Translations under genes and position numbers: made by a program | Notes under the pieces: generated by a model | Databases searched by the model: none | What the model saw: only the letters and a program-made list of their open reading frames with translations | Told to the model about the DNA's origin: nothing | DNA from: DASSHC01 sp035693105 | GTDB taxonomy: Bacteria > Chloroflexota > Chloroflexia > Thermomicrobiales > Thermomicrobiaceae | Assembly (NCBI GenBank): GCA_035693105.1 | Contig: DASSHC010000394.1 | Span: 1-20,690 of the forward strand | Direction of reading: 5' to 3' | DNA length: 20,690 bases | In this document: piece by piece, positions 13,300 through 20,690 of the stretch | Layout of the letters: each line of letters begins with the position of its first letter | Numbering within the stretch: the stretch's first letter is position 1

Positions 13300-14796
13300 C
13301 TATACCGGTAGGAAGAAGGCCTGCGCCCAGTTCTGCGCCAGATCGAGCACCGGGCCGGAGAAGAGGCCGAAGCCGATGGTGCCGATCGCCATCAGCGCCA
13401 GCCCGAGGCCGAGCATCGGCGTGTGCTCCACCGTCCAGGCGCGCACCGGCTCGTTGAACCACATCACGGCCACCACCCGCAGGTAGAAGAAGGCCGAGAC
13501 GGCGCTCATCAACACCACCACGACCGCCAGCCAGATCAAGTTGGCCTGGATCGCCGCCAGGATGACGTAGTACTTGGCGTAGAAGCCGATCAGCGGCGGC
13601 ATCCCCATCAGCGAGAGCATGAAGATCGTCATGGCGACCGCCGCCAGCGGGCTGCGCAGGGCCAGCCCGTAGAAGTCGTCCAGATCGACACCGTGCTCGC
13701 GGTGCTGTAGCCAGGTGACGACGCCGAAGGCGCCGATGTTCATGAAGGCGTAGGCGAAGAGGTAGAAGAGGAGGCTGCCCACGCTGCGGTCGTTGACCCC
13801 GCCGCCGCTGAAGGCCGCCAGCGCCACCAGCATGTAGCCGGTGTGGCCGATCGAGGAGTAGCCGAGCATACGCTTGACGTCGCGCTGGACCACCGCCACC
13901 ACGTTGCCGTAGACCATGGTCAGCACCGCCAGCACCTCGATCAGGATCAGCCAGGTGTGGCTCATCGGCCCCAGCGCCTCGACCATCACCCGCGCCAGCG
14001 CGGCGAAACCCGCCACCTTCGGCACCACCGACATGTAGCCGCTGACCGGTGTCGGCGCGCCCTGGTAGGCGTCCGGCGTCCACATGTGGAAGGGCACCGC
14101 CGCGATCTTGAAGCCGAGGCCGATCGCCAGCAGGAGCAGCGCCAGCAGCAGCGCGGGATCGACCGGGCCGCTGCCGCTGACGATCGGGCGCAGTTGCTGC
14201 GCGATGGCGCTCAACCCGGTGGTGCCGGTGACGCCGTAGATCCAGGCCATGCCGTAGATCAGAATGGCGCTGGCGAAGGCGCCCAGCAGGAAGTACTTCA
14301 GCGCGCCCTCGATCGAGGTGGTGCGGTTGCGCGCGAAACCGGTCAGGGCATAGACCGCTAGCGAGCTCATCTCGATACCGATGAAGATCATCACCAGGTC
14401 GCCGGCCGCGCCGACCAGCATCGCGCCCAGGATCGAGAAGAGGAGGAGCGCCAGGTACTCCGGCAGCGGCATGTTGCCCGGCTCATCGCGGCCGACCACG
14501 TAGGCGGTGGAGATCAGCACCGACATGATGCCCGCCGCCAGCACCACGATATCGACGAAGAGGCTGAAGTAGTCGGCGTGGAACATGCCGGTGAAGGTCG
14601 ACTTGCCGGCCTTCCAGTCGATGAGGAGCAGCGAGGCCAGCGCCAGCGCCTGCCCCACGATGGCCACGATGCTGAGCGCGAAATGCCGGCGCGACGGCAG
14701 CAGCACATCGCCGGCCAGGATCAGAAAGGCCGTCGCCAGCACGATCAGCTCGGGGACGATCAGCAGCCAATCCGGCCGAACCAGGTTTACCGCCAC
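13300..14796 (-). CDS. nuoN: NADH-quinone oxidoreductase subunit N
   Basis: A 498-residue membrane subunit of complex I, one of three antiporter-like proton channels. About 14 hydrophobic segments are visible. Conserved charged residues of the family are present: Glu142 in GIEMSSLAVYA, Lys167 in EGALKYFLLG, Lys230 in GLGFKIAAVPFH with His237, and Lys408 in PLIGFYAKYY. Length is normal (E. coli NuoN is slightly shorter). The start is GTG at 14796 with AAGGAG six bases upstream; no earlier in-frame alternative is better. It is the last gene of the nuo block and is separated from nuoM by 93 bases containing a strong hairpin repeat, unlike the other tight junctions. The bidirectional terminator at 13245 follows. 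Confidence 0.95.
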   Translation of the reverse strand: MAVNLVRPDWLLIVPELIVLATAFLILAGDVLLPSRRHFALSIVAIVGQALALASLLLIDWKAGKSTFTGMFHADYFSLFVDIVVLAAGIMSVLISTAYVVGRDEPGNMPLPEYLALLLFSILGAMLVGAAGDLVMIFIGIEMSSLAVYALTGFARNRTTSIEGALKYFLLGAFASAILIYGMAWIYGVTGTTGLSAIAQQLRPIVSGSGPVDPALLLALLLLAIGLGFKIAAVPFHMWTPDAYQGAPTPVSGYMSVVPKVAGFAALARVMVEALGPMSHTWLILIEVLAVLTMVYGNVVAVVQRDVKRMLGYSSIGHTGYMLVALAAFSGGGVNDRSVGSLLFYLFAYAFMNIGAFGVVTWLQHREHGVDLDDFYGLALRSPLAAVAMTIFMLSLMGMPPLIGFYAKYYVILAAIQANLIWLAVVVVLMSAVSAFFYLRVVAVMWFNEPVRAWTVEHTPMLGLGLALMAIGTIGFGLFSGPVLDLAQNWAQAFFLPV

Positions 14797-14819
14797 CTAC
14801 GACTCCTTCATCATCCCGT

Positions 14820-14884
14820 ACGGGCCCTCACCCCCGGCCCCTCTCCCAATGCTGGGAGAGGGGCCGGGGGGGATGACGGCCCGT
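14820..14884. repeat. Hairpin repeat between nuoM and nuoN
   Basis: Perfect 18-base arms (14831-14848 and 14853-14870, outer end CCCCCGGCCC) enclose the loop ATGC. A further 7-base outer stem ACGGGCC (14820-14826) / GGCCCGT (14878-14884) extends it. Adjacent is the palindrome CCCGTACGGG (14815-14824). This C-rich hairpin type is a familiar dispersed intergenic repeat in many bacteria, often mistranslated as a Pro-rich frame. It sits inside the nuo transcript, ahead of the nuoN ribosome site. Confidence 0.85.
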
Positions 14885-14889
14885 CCCCC

Positions 14890-16485
14890 CTAGAACCCAT
14901 GTCCCCCGAAGGGCGCCAGCAGCGCCCGCAGCGTCGGGCCCAGGAAGGTCATAACGCTGTTGGGGTAGAAGCCCACCACCAGCGTCAGCACCGCCAGCGG
15001 CGCCAGCGTCACGATCTCCAGCCAGTTCAGATCCTTGAAGGTCTGCGGCGGCACGAAGCCGTGCCCCTGTCCGTGCCCATGCTCCTCCGCCTCCGCCTCG
15101 CCCGAGCCGCCCATCACGGGCGGAGCGGATGGCGCGTGCGGCGCCTCCGCCGGCTCGCCCGGCGCCGTCAGCCAGTTGACCCGCTGGTACATCCACATCA
15201 GATACCAGGCAGCCAGGATCACCACGATCACCGAGATCACGCCGGCCACCGGGTAGACGCGGAAGGTGCCCAGCATCGATAGGAACTCACCGGGGAAGCC
15301 GCTCAGGCCGGGGAGGCCGAGCGAGCCGAGCATGAAGAGCATGAAGAAGGACGCGTAGACCGGCATGTTGGTCGCCAGCCCGCCGAAGGCGCCGATCAGC
15401 CGGGTGTGCCCGCGGTAGTAGATGTGGCCCACGCAGAGGAAGAGCGCGCTGGTCAGGAAACCGTGGCTGAGCATCACGATCATGGCGCCGTAGAGCCCCT
15501 GCGAGTTCAGCACGAAGATGCCGAGCGTGACGAAGCCCATGTGGCTGACCGATGAATAGGCCACCAGCTTCTTCAGATCCGGTTGCACCAGCGCCACCAG
15601 CGCCCCGTAGATGATCGCGATCACCGAGAGGGCGACGATGTAGGGCGCCAGCTTCTCGGTGGCGTAGGGGAAGAGCGGCAGGTTGAAGCGCAGCATGCCG
15701 TAGCCCCCCATCTTGAGGAGCACGCCGGCCAGGATCACCGAGCCGGCCGTCGGCGCCTCGACGTGGGCGTCGGGCAGCCAGGTGTGGAAGGGCCACATCG
15801 GCACCTTGATGGCGAAGGAGATGAAGAAGGCGAGAAAGGTCAGGATCTGGAACGTGTTGCTGTAGTGCCCTTTGGCCAGCTCCAGCACGTTGAGCGTGTG
15901 GATGCCGGTCTGGTCGTAGTAGGCCTGGTAGGTGGCCACGATGCCGACCAGCATCAGGAGGCTGCCGGCCAGGGTGTAGAGGAAGAACTTGACCGCCGCG
16001 TAGACCCGGTTGGCGCTGCCCCAGATGCCGATCAGGAGCGCCATCGGGATCAGCATGACCTCCCAGAAGATATAGAAGAGGAAGAGGTCGAGGCTGACGA
16101 AGACCCCCAGCATGCCCGTTTCCAAGAGCAGCATGGTGATCATGTACTCGCGCACGCGGTCCTGGATCGGCTCCCAGGAGGCCAGCACCGCGATCAGCGA
16201 GAGAAGCGTGGTCAGCGCCACCAGCAGCACGCTGATGCCGTCGACACCCAGACGGTAGTCGATGCCGACGCCCGGCAGCCAGCGGAACAGCTCGGTGTAC
16301 TGCATGCCGCTGCTGTGGCGATCGAAGCCGATCAGCACCACGATCGAGAGGATGAGCGAGACGGCGGAGGCGATCGCGGCCACCCAGCGGGAGGCCTGCG
16401 GCGAGGCGGTCGCCCAGAAGAAGATGACCAGCGCGCCCGCCAGCGGCGCGTAGACGATCAAGCTCAGCATCGGGAGACTGTGCAC
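14890..16485 (-). CDS. nuoM: NADH-quinone oxidoreductase subunit M
   Basis: A 531-residue antiporter-like proton channel of the complex I membrane arm. Hallmarks are Glu142 in FWEVMLIPMALL, Lys227 in FAIKVPMWPFHTWLPDAH with His234 and His241, DLKKLVAYSSVSHMG (303-317), and Glu400 in GFPGEFL. It is about 20 residues longer than E. coli NuoM. The excess is a Pro/Ala/Glu/His-rich loop at about 441-480 that includes EEHGHGQGHG, lying between the last membrane segments. The start is GTG at 16485, with AGGAG suitably upstream (CAGGAGCGAACG before the GTG); the ATG five codons later has no ribosome site. It follows nuoL by 16 bases. Confidence 0.96.
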   Translation of the reverse strand: MHSLPMLSLIVYAPLAGALVIFFWATASPQASRWVAAIASAVSLILSIVVLIGFDRHSSGMQYTELFRWLPGVGIDYRLGVDGISVLLVALTTLLSLIAVLASWEPIQDRVREYMITMLLLETGMLGVFVSLDLFLFYIFWEVMLIPMALLIGIWGSANRVYAAVKFFLYTLAGSLLMLVGIVATYQAYYDQTGIHTLNVLELAKGHYSNTFQILTFLAFFISFAIKVPMWPFHTWLPDAHVEAPTAGSVILAGVLLKMGGYGMLRFNLPLFPYATEKLAPYIVALSVIAIIYGALVALVQPDLKKLVAYSSVSHMGFVTLGIFVLNSQGLYGAMIVMLSHGFLTSALFLCVGHIYYRGHTRLIGAFGGLATNMPVYASFFMLFMLGSLGLPGLSGFPGEFLSMLGTFRVYPVAGVISVIVVILAAWYLMWMYQRVNWLTAPGEPAEAPHAPSAPPVMGGSGEAEAEEHGHGQGHGFVPPQTFKDLNWLEIVTLAPLAVLTLVVGFYPNSVMTFLGPTLRALLAPFGGHGF

Positions 16486-16501
16486 CGTTCGCTCCTGCCG
16501 C

Positions 16502-18394
16502 CTACCGGAAGATCGTGCTTCCGGCGACGAGATAGACGCCGACGATCACGACCATCCCCAGCGCGATGATCATGGCGTAGTTCGTCACCAGGCCGGTCTG
16601 CAGCCGGCGCCAGCGCTGCGCGGTCCACGCGATGGTGGAGGCCACGCCGTTGACGATGGCGTCGATGATCCCCACATCGACGATGCGCCAGAGCCAGATC
16701 GAGATCACGTAGGCGGGGTGGATGATCAGGTACTCGTAGATCTCATCGGCGTACCAGCGGTTGGCCGCCAGGCGGTAGGCCGGCCCCAGCCGCGCCGCCC
16801 ACTGCTGCGGGCTGAGCGCACCGGAGACGTAGGCGGCGTAGGCCACCCAGATGCCGCCGAGCGCGATGACCGTCGAAATCACGCTGAAGAGGATGGTGGT
16901 CGAGATGCCCGCCTCGTGCACGATCCCCGCGGGCGCGAAGATTGGATCGAGGAAGCCGCCGATCCAGCTGTGCTCGGGGATGCCGACGAAGCCGGCGATA
17001 GCGGCCGGGATCGCCAGCAGGATCATCGGCCACTTCATCGAGGCGGGCGACTCGTGCGGGTGGACTACCGCGTGGTCGAAGCGCTCCCGGCCGGTGAAGG
17101 TCATGAAGACGGCGCGGAACATGTAGAGCGCGGTGAAGAAGGACGCCAGCCAGCCGACGATGGCAATGAAGGGGTGGCCGGCCGTCCAGGCGGACCCGAT
17201 GATCGCGTCCTTGCTCCAGAAGCCGGAGAACGGCACCACCGCGGCGTTGGCCAGCGAGGCGATCAGGAAGGTCCAGAAGGTGACCGGCATGTACTTGCGC
17301 AGGCCGCCCATGTAGCGCATGTCCTGCTCGTCGTGCATGCCGTGGATGACGCTGCCGGCGCCCAGGAAGAGGAGCCCCTTGAAGAAGGCGTGGGTAAAGA
17401 GGTGGAAGATCGCCAGGCTCCAGGCGCCCACGCCGAGCGCGAAGGCCATGTAGCCGAGCTGGCTGACGGTCGAGTAGGCGATCACTTTCTTGATGTCGAA
17501 CTGGGTCACACCGATGGTGGCCGCCACGAAGGCGGTGGCCGCGCCGACGATCGCCACCACCTCCATCGCCGAGGTCGAGGCGGCGAAGATCGGCGCCGAG
17601 CGCGCCACCATGAAGATGCCGGCCGTGACCATGGTGGCGGCGTGGATCAGCGCCGAGACCGGCGTCGGGCCCTCCATGGCGTCCGGCAGCCAGACGAAGA
17701 GCGGCAACTGCGCCGACTTGCCGATGGCGCCGGCGAAGAGGAGGAGCGCGATCAGGGTCAGCATGCCGCCGCTGACCTTGCCCAGCGAGGCGAAGACGGC
17801 GCCGTACTCTAGCGTGCCGACGTGGATGAAGATCAGGATGATGCCGATGGTGAAGCCGACGTCGCCGATGCGGTTGACGATGAAGGCCTTCTTGGCCGCC
17901 TGCGCCGCCGAGCGCCGCCGGTACCAGAAGCCGATCAGCAGGTAGGAGCAGAGGCCGACGGCCTCCCAGAAGACGAAGAGAAGGAGGTAGTTATTGGCCA
18001 GCACCAGCCCGAGCATCGAGAAGACGAAGAACGGCAGGTAGGAGAAGAAGCGGTAGAAGCCGGGGTCGTCGTGCATGTAGCCGAAGGAGTAGACGTGGAC
18101 CAGGAAGCTGACCCCGGTGACCACCAGCAGCATGATGGCGGTCAGGTGATCGACGAAGAGCCCGGCCGGAATCTGGAAGTCGCCCGCCGGGATCCAGGTG
18201 TAGAGCGTCTGGTTGAGCACCGTCCCTTCGGGCCGCACCTGGAAGAAGACGATCACGCTCAGGACGAAGGAGATGCCGACCGCGATGGTGGCGATCCAGG
18301 CCGCGGCGCGGCGCAGGTACCAGCGTCCGAAGAGGAAGTTGACCACCGCCGCGATCAGCGGCAGCAGCGGGATCAGAAAGAGCCAGTGCTCCAT
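16502..18394 (-). CDS. nuoL: NADH-quinone oxidoreductase subunit L
   Basis: A 630-residue distal proton-channel subunit of complex I, normal in length. Channel residues are at nearly the E. coli positions: Glu144 in VFWEAVGLCSYLLIGFW, Lys226 in GAIGKSAQLPLFVWLPDAM, His251 in SALIHAATMVTAGI. KVIAYSTVSQLGYM and GFWSKDAIIGSAW are also family blocks. The C-terminus has the long amphipathic lateral region (about 520-600) ending in a final membrane helix (YAMIIALGMVVIVGVYLVAG). The start at 18394 (ATG, MEHWLFLIPLLPL) has AGGAG seven bases upstream. It follows nuoK by 24 bases. Confidence 0.97.
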   Translation of the reverse strand: MEHWLFLIPLLPLIAAVVNFLFGRWYLRRAAAWIATIAVGISFVLSVIVFFQVRPEGTVLNQTLYTWIPAGDFQIPAGLFVDHLTAIMLLVVTGVSFLVHVYSFGYMHDDPGFYRFFSYLPFFVFSMLGLVLANNYLLLFVFWEAVGLCSYLLIGFWYRRRSAAQAAKKAFIVNRIGDVGFTIGIILIFIHVGTLEYGAVFASLGKVSGGMLTLIALLLFAGAIGKSAQLPLFVWLPDAMEGPTPVSALIHAATMVTAGIFMVARSAPIFAASTSAMEVVAIVGAATAFVAATIGVTQFDIKKVIAYSTVSQLGYMAFALGVGAWSLAIFHLFTHAFFKGLLFLGAGSVIHGMHDEQDMRYMGGLRKYMPVTFWTFLIASLANAAVVPFSGFWSKDAIIGSAWTAGHPFIAIVGWLASFFTALYMFRAVFMTFTGRERFDHAVVHPHESPASMKWPMILLAIPAAIAGFVGIPEHSWIGGFLDPIFAPAGIVHEAGISTTILFSVISTVIALGGIWVAYAAYVSGALSPQQWAARLGPAYRLAANRWYADEIYEYLIIHPAYVISIWLWRIVDVGIIDAIVNGVASTIAWTAQRWRRLQTGLVTNYAMIIALGMVVIVGVYLVAGSTIFR

Positions 18395-18418
18395 CGCTTC
18401 TCCTACGCGCCTTCCCAG

Positions 18419-18727
18419 CTACTCGCGCAGCTCGTGGACCGCGTCGACGTCCACCGTGTCCGCCCGCCGCGCCAGCGCCATGATGATGCCCAGGCCGACG
18501 ACTGCCTCGGCCGCCGCCACGGCGATGACGAAGAGCGCGAAGGTCTGCCCGACCATCGAGTGCAGCTCCCAGGCGAAGCCGATGAAGGAGATGTTGACCG
18601 CGTTGGTCATCAGCTCGATCGACATGAAGATGATCAGCACGTTGCGCCGCGTCAGCACCCCCATCATGCCGATGATGAAGAGCGCCGCGCTGAGGAAGAG
18701 AAAGTGATTGGCGGTCAGTTGGCTCAT
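18419..18727 (-). CDS. nuoK: NADH-quinone oxidoreductase subunit K
   Basis: A 102-residue, three-helix subunit, the family's normal length. Buried glutamates that carry the proton path are present: Glu38 in FMSIELMTNAVN and Glu74 in AVAAAEAVVGLG, matching Glu36 and Glu72 of E. coli. The start is ATG at 18727, overlapping the nuoJ stop as ATGA, so translation is probably coupled. The same frame is open far upstream, to 19462, but that portion is an Arg/Gly-rich shadow of nuoJ. Confidence 0.95.
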   Translation of the reverse strand: MSQLTANHFLFLSAALFIIGMMGVLTRRNVLIIFMSIELMTNAVNISFIGFAWELHSMVGQTFALFVIAVAAAEAVVGLGIIMALARRADTVDVDAVHELRE

Positions 18728-19449
18728 CGCTCGCGCTCCCCCCAGGCCGGATGCTCGGTGAATTCCTCGCCGTCGCGCGCCATCACCAGCTCGCGGTCGC
18801 CGGCCTCCGGTTTGAAGAGCGTGGTTCCCGGCTCCAGCGCCGGAATCTCCTCCGGCTCGGTATCGTCGCTGCCGCGCGGGTGGCCGAGCGAGATCGAGAA
18901 GATGCCGCGGGCGGAGCCGGTGCGCACCTCGACGACATCGGGCCGCGCCAGCACCAGCGCGCCGATGGTGGCGACCAGCAGCACCAGCGCCGTCGCCTGG
19001 ATCGGCAGCACGTTCTGGGCGTAGAGCACCTGGCCGAGCGCCTGAACGTTGCCGCCGACCGACTGCACGGCCTGCGTGGTCCAGGGCCCCATCTGGCCGG
19101 TGATGTTGCGCGAGAGAATCGCGGCCGCGACCTCGCCCAAAAGGATCAGGCCAAGGATGAAGCCGACCGCGCGCTGCACCGGGCGCCCGCCGTAGAACTC
19201 CGGCAGCTTCTCCTCCTGCACCAGCATCAGCACGAAGAGCACGAGGACCAGGATAGCCCCGGCGTAGACGATGATCTGGATGGCGGCCAGGAACTCGGCG
19301 CGCAGCATGACGTAGATGGCGGCGACGTTGATGAAGGAGACGGCCAGCGCGATCGCGCTGTGCACCGGGCGCCGGGCCAGCACCACCCCGAGGGCGGAGA
19401 TGACCGAGATCACCCCGAGGATGTCGAAGACCACCACCTGCACCGACAT
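18724..19449 (-). CDS. nuoJ: NADH-quinone oxidoreductase subunit J
   Basis: A 241-residue subunit with five membrane segments in residues 1-168, including the conserved IYVMLRAEFLAAIQIIVYAG block around segment 3. The hydrophilic C-terminal tail (about 171-241, Glu/Gly/Pro-rich) makes it longer than E. coli NuoJ (184). NuoJ lies beside NuoK, NuoA and NuoH and takes part in coupling quinone reduction to proton movement. The start is ATG at 19449. GAGAGG is five bases upstream and a full AGGAGGTGA slightly further, the latter overlapping the nuoH stop codon. The end overlaps nuoK by four bases. Confidence 0.95.
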   Translation of the reverse strand: MSVQVVVFDILGVISVISALGVVLARRPVHSAIALAVSFINVAAIYVMLRAEFLAAIQIIVYAGAILVLVLFVLMLVQEEKLPEFYGGRPVQRAVGFILGLILLGEVAAAILSRNITGQMGPWTTQAVQSVGGNVQALGQVLYAQNVLPIQATALVLLVATIGALVLARPDVVEVRTGSARGIFSISLGHPRGSDDTEPEEIPALEPGTTLFKPEAGDRELVMARDGEEFTEHPAWGERER

Positions 19450-19465
19450 CGCGACCTCTCACCTC

Positions 19466-20488
19466 CTAGAGCGCGTGCAGCCCCGCCAGCCGGATGAGCC
19501 CGGTCAGCGCGATGTTGAGCACCGCCAGCGGAATCATCACCTTCCAGGCCAGCCCCATCAGTTGATCGTAGCGGAAGCGCGGCAGCGTGGCTCGCAGCCA
19601 GACGTAGAAGAAGAGGAAGATCAGCGCTTTGACGATCAGCCACCAGAAGCCGTCGTGGATCGGCCCCGCCGTGCCGCCGAGAAAGACGGTGGCGGCCAGC
19701 AGCGAGACGACGATCATGTTGATGTACTCGGCCAGGAAGAAGAATGAGAAGCGGAAGCCGGAGTATTCGGTGTGGAAGCCGCCGATCAACTCGGTCTCGG
19801 CCTCCGGCAGATCGAAGGGGGTGCGGTTCGTCTCGGCCACGGCGGCGATCATGAAGAGGGCAAAGGCCAGCGGCTGGCTGAGGACGTACCAGTTGGGCAC
19901 CTGGATCGGACCGAAGTTGAGCAGCCGGTGCTGCTCCTGCAGGATCTCGACCAGCGAGAGCGAGCCGGAGAGGATGAAGACCCCGACCAGCGACAACCCC
20001 AGCACCAGCTCGTAGCTCACCACCTGCGCGGCCGAGCGCAGCCCGCCGAGGAGCGAGTAGCGGTTGCCCGAGGCGTAGCCGCCGAGGATGATGCCGTAGA
20101 CCCCGATCGAGCCGAGGGCCAGGACGTAGAGCACGGCGATGTTGATATCGGCCACGTAGAGGTTGACCGGGTGGCTGCCGATGTGGAAGGAGCCGCCGAA
20201 GGGGATCACCATCGCGCCCAACGGCGCCAGGATGAACGAGAGGACCGGCGCCACCAGGAAGACGAAGCGGTCGGCCGCGGCCGGCACGATGTCCTCTTTG
20301 CTGAGGAGCTTGACGCCGTCGGCGAGCGGCTGGAGGAGCCCGAAGGGGCCGGTGCGCGTCGGGCCGAGCCGGTCCTGCATGCGCGCCAGCACCTTGCGCT
20401 CGAACCAGGTCATGTAGGCCATCGCGCCGAGCAGAATGTTGAGCAGGATGAAGCCGACGATGAAGTTGGTCAGTACCCCCGGAACCAT
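19466..20488 (-). CDS. nuoH: NADH-quinone oxidoreductase subunit H
   Basis: A 340-residue membrane subunit that forms much of the quinone-binding chamber where the hydrophilic and membrane arms of complex I meet. Family blocks are FERKVLARMQDRLGPTRTGP (29-48), LQPLADGVKLLSKED (52-66) and ETNRTPFDLPEAETELIGG followed by FHTEYSG, the acidic quinone-site loop. Eight or so membrane helices are visible and length is normal. The start at 20488 (ATG, MVPGVLTNF) has GAAGG seven bases upstream. It is the first nuo gene in view. The next gene is nuoJ, 16 bases downstream, so nuoI is not in its usual position. Confidence 0.96.
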   Translation of the reverse strand: MVPGVLTNFIVGFILLNILLGAMAYMTWFERKVLARMQDRLGPTRTGPFGLLQPLADGVKLLSKEDIVPAAADRFVFLVAPVLSFILAPLGAMVIPFGGSFHIGSHPVNLYVADINIAVLYVLALGSIGVYGIILGGYASGNRYSLLGGLRSAAQVVSYELVLGLSLVGVFILSGSLSLVEILQEQHRLLNFGPIQVPNWYVLSQPLAFALFMIAAVAETNRTPFDLPEAETELIGGFHTEYSGFRFSFFFLAEYINMIVVSLLAATVFLGGTAGPIHDGFWWLIVKALIFLFFYVWLRATLPRFRYDQLMGLAWKVMIPLAVLNIALTGLIRLAGLHAL

Positions 20489-20568
20489 CGCGCCTTCCCG
20501 TGCCTCGCTTCGTTACCCCACACACCCATCGACCGGAATGCTGTCGTCCGCCCGATTCCCGGTCTTGT

Positions 20569-20597
20569 AGGGGCAGGCCCCGGTACCTGCCCCTTTT
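20569..20597. repeat. GC-rich hairpin repeat upstream of nuoH
   Basis: AGGGGCAGG (20569-20577) and CCTGCCCCT (20586-20594) are perfect 9-base arms around an 8-base loop, followed by TTTT on the plus strand. It resembles a plus-strand terminator, but no plus-strand gene precedes it closely. It looks like a member of the TAGGGGCAGGC class of dispersed hairpins, of which a second kind begins at 20634. Confidence 0.65.
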
Positions 20598-20633
20598 ACC
20601 CTATCACGCGCCTTCAGGTACATCACCGCACGG

Positions 20634-20690
20634 TGCCCCATTTCCCCGTTGCCGTGCTGTAGGGGAAACAGGGCAGACACAGGGGTCTGC
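20634..20690. repeat. Second hairpin repeat, cut by the window edge
   Basis: TGCCC (20634-20638) plus TTTCCCC (20641-20647) pair with GGGGAAA (20662-20668) plus GGGCA (20671-20675), with a symmetric two-base internal loop. An alternative stem GCAGAC (20673-20678) / GTCTGC (20685-20690) runs to the edge and probably continues. The TGTAGGGG start (20658-20665) is shared with the hairpin at 20567, suggesting a tandem or related repeat. Confidence 0.5.

Noticed and set aside
14578..15282. Pro-rich plus-strand frame across the nuoM-nuoN hairpin
   Set aside because: It is antisense to nuoN and nuoM and reads through the C-rich hairpin repeat, giving a typical spurious Pro/Gly string.
18728..19462. 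Upstream extension of the nuoK frame
   Set aside because: Out-of-frame reading of nuoJ; NuoK of normal length begins at 18727.

Overview
The window is high-GC bacterial chromosome, most likely from a member of the Chloroflexota. I would guess a Thermomicrobia/Sphaerobacter-like lineage. The assignment rests on a secreted protein opening with the CxYFxETxHNLC signature that I associate with exported proteins of that phylum, on GC-rich palindromic intergenic repeats of several kinds, and on a complex I gene order H-J-K-L-M-N. It is an inference from family knowledge, not a database result. No rRNA, tRNA, CRISPR array, transposase or phage gene was seen.

Layout. (1) 1-165, minus strand: N-terminus of a secreted protein cut by the window edge. 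(2) 166-852: non-coding, holding copies of a dispersed palindromic repeat. (3) 853-4662, minus strand: three overlapping glycosyltransferase genes (GT2, a GT2-GT2 fusion, GT4), apparently one operon for a surface polysaccharide. (4) 4984-11091, plus strand: two paralogous major facilitator transporters on either side of a 1023-residue LuxR-type ATPase regulator (LAL/MalT-like), with a 69-residue small protein just ahead of the second transporter. A 27-base stretch with 19 identities lies upstream of both transporter units. (5) 11216-13162, plus strand: an NmrA-like NAD(P)-binding protein, a small unknown protein whose 3' end has been rewritten by the palindromic repeat, and a cold-shock protein, closed by a strong terminator that also faces the nuo genes. 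(6) 13300-20488, minus strand: nuoH-J-K-L-M-N, the membrane arm of respiratory complex I, tightly packed except for a hairpin repeat between nuoM and nuoN. nuoI is absent from its usual place between nuoH and nuoJ. (7) 20489-20690: two further hairpin repeats upstream of nuoH.

How the genes work together. The nuo block encodes the proton-translocating and quinone-site membrane subunits NuoH, J, K, L, M and N; NuoA-G and NuoI must lie elsewhere if the complex is complete. The glycosyltransferases probably act in sequence on a lipid-linked glycan. The LAL regulator, the small protein and the two transporters form the most plausible functional module that is not already well described: a signal-sensing ATPase regulator that may control efflux of related compounds. 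The evidence for that is position, paralogy and the shared upstream motif. No clearly new enzymatic or defence system is visible.
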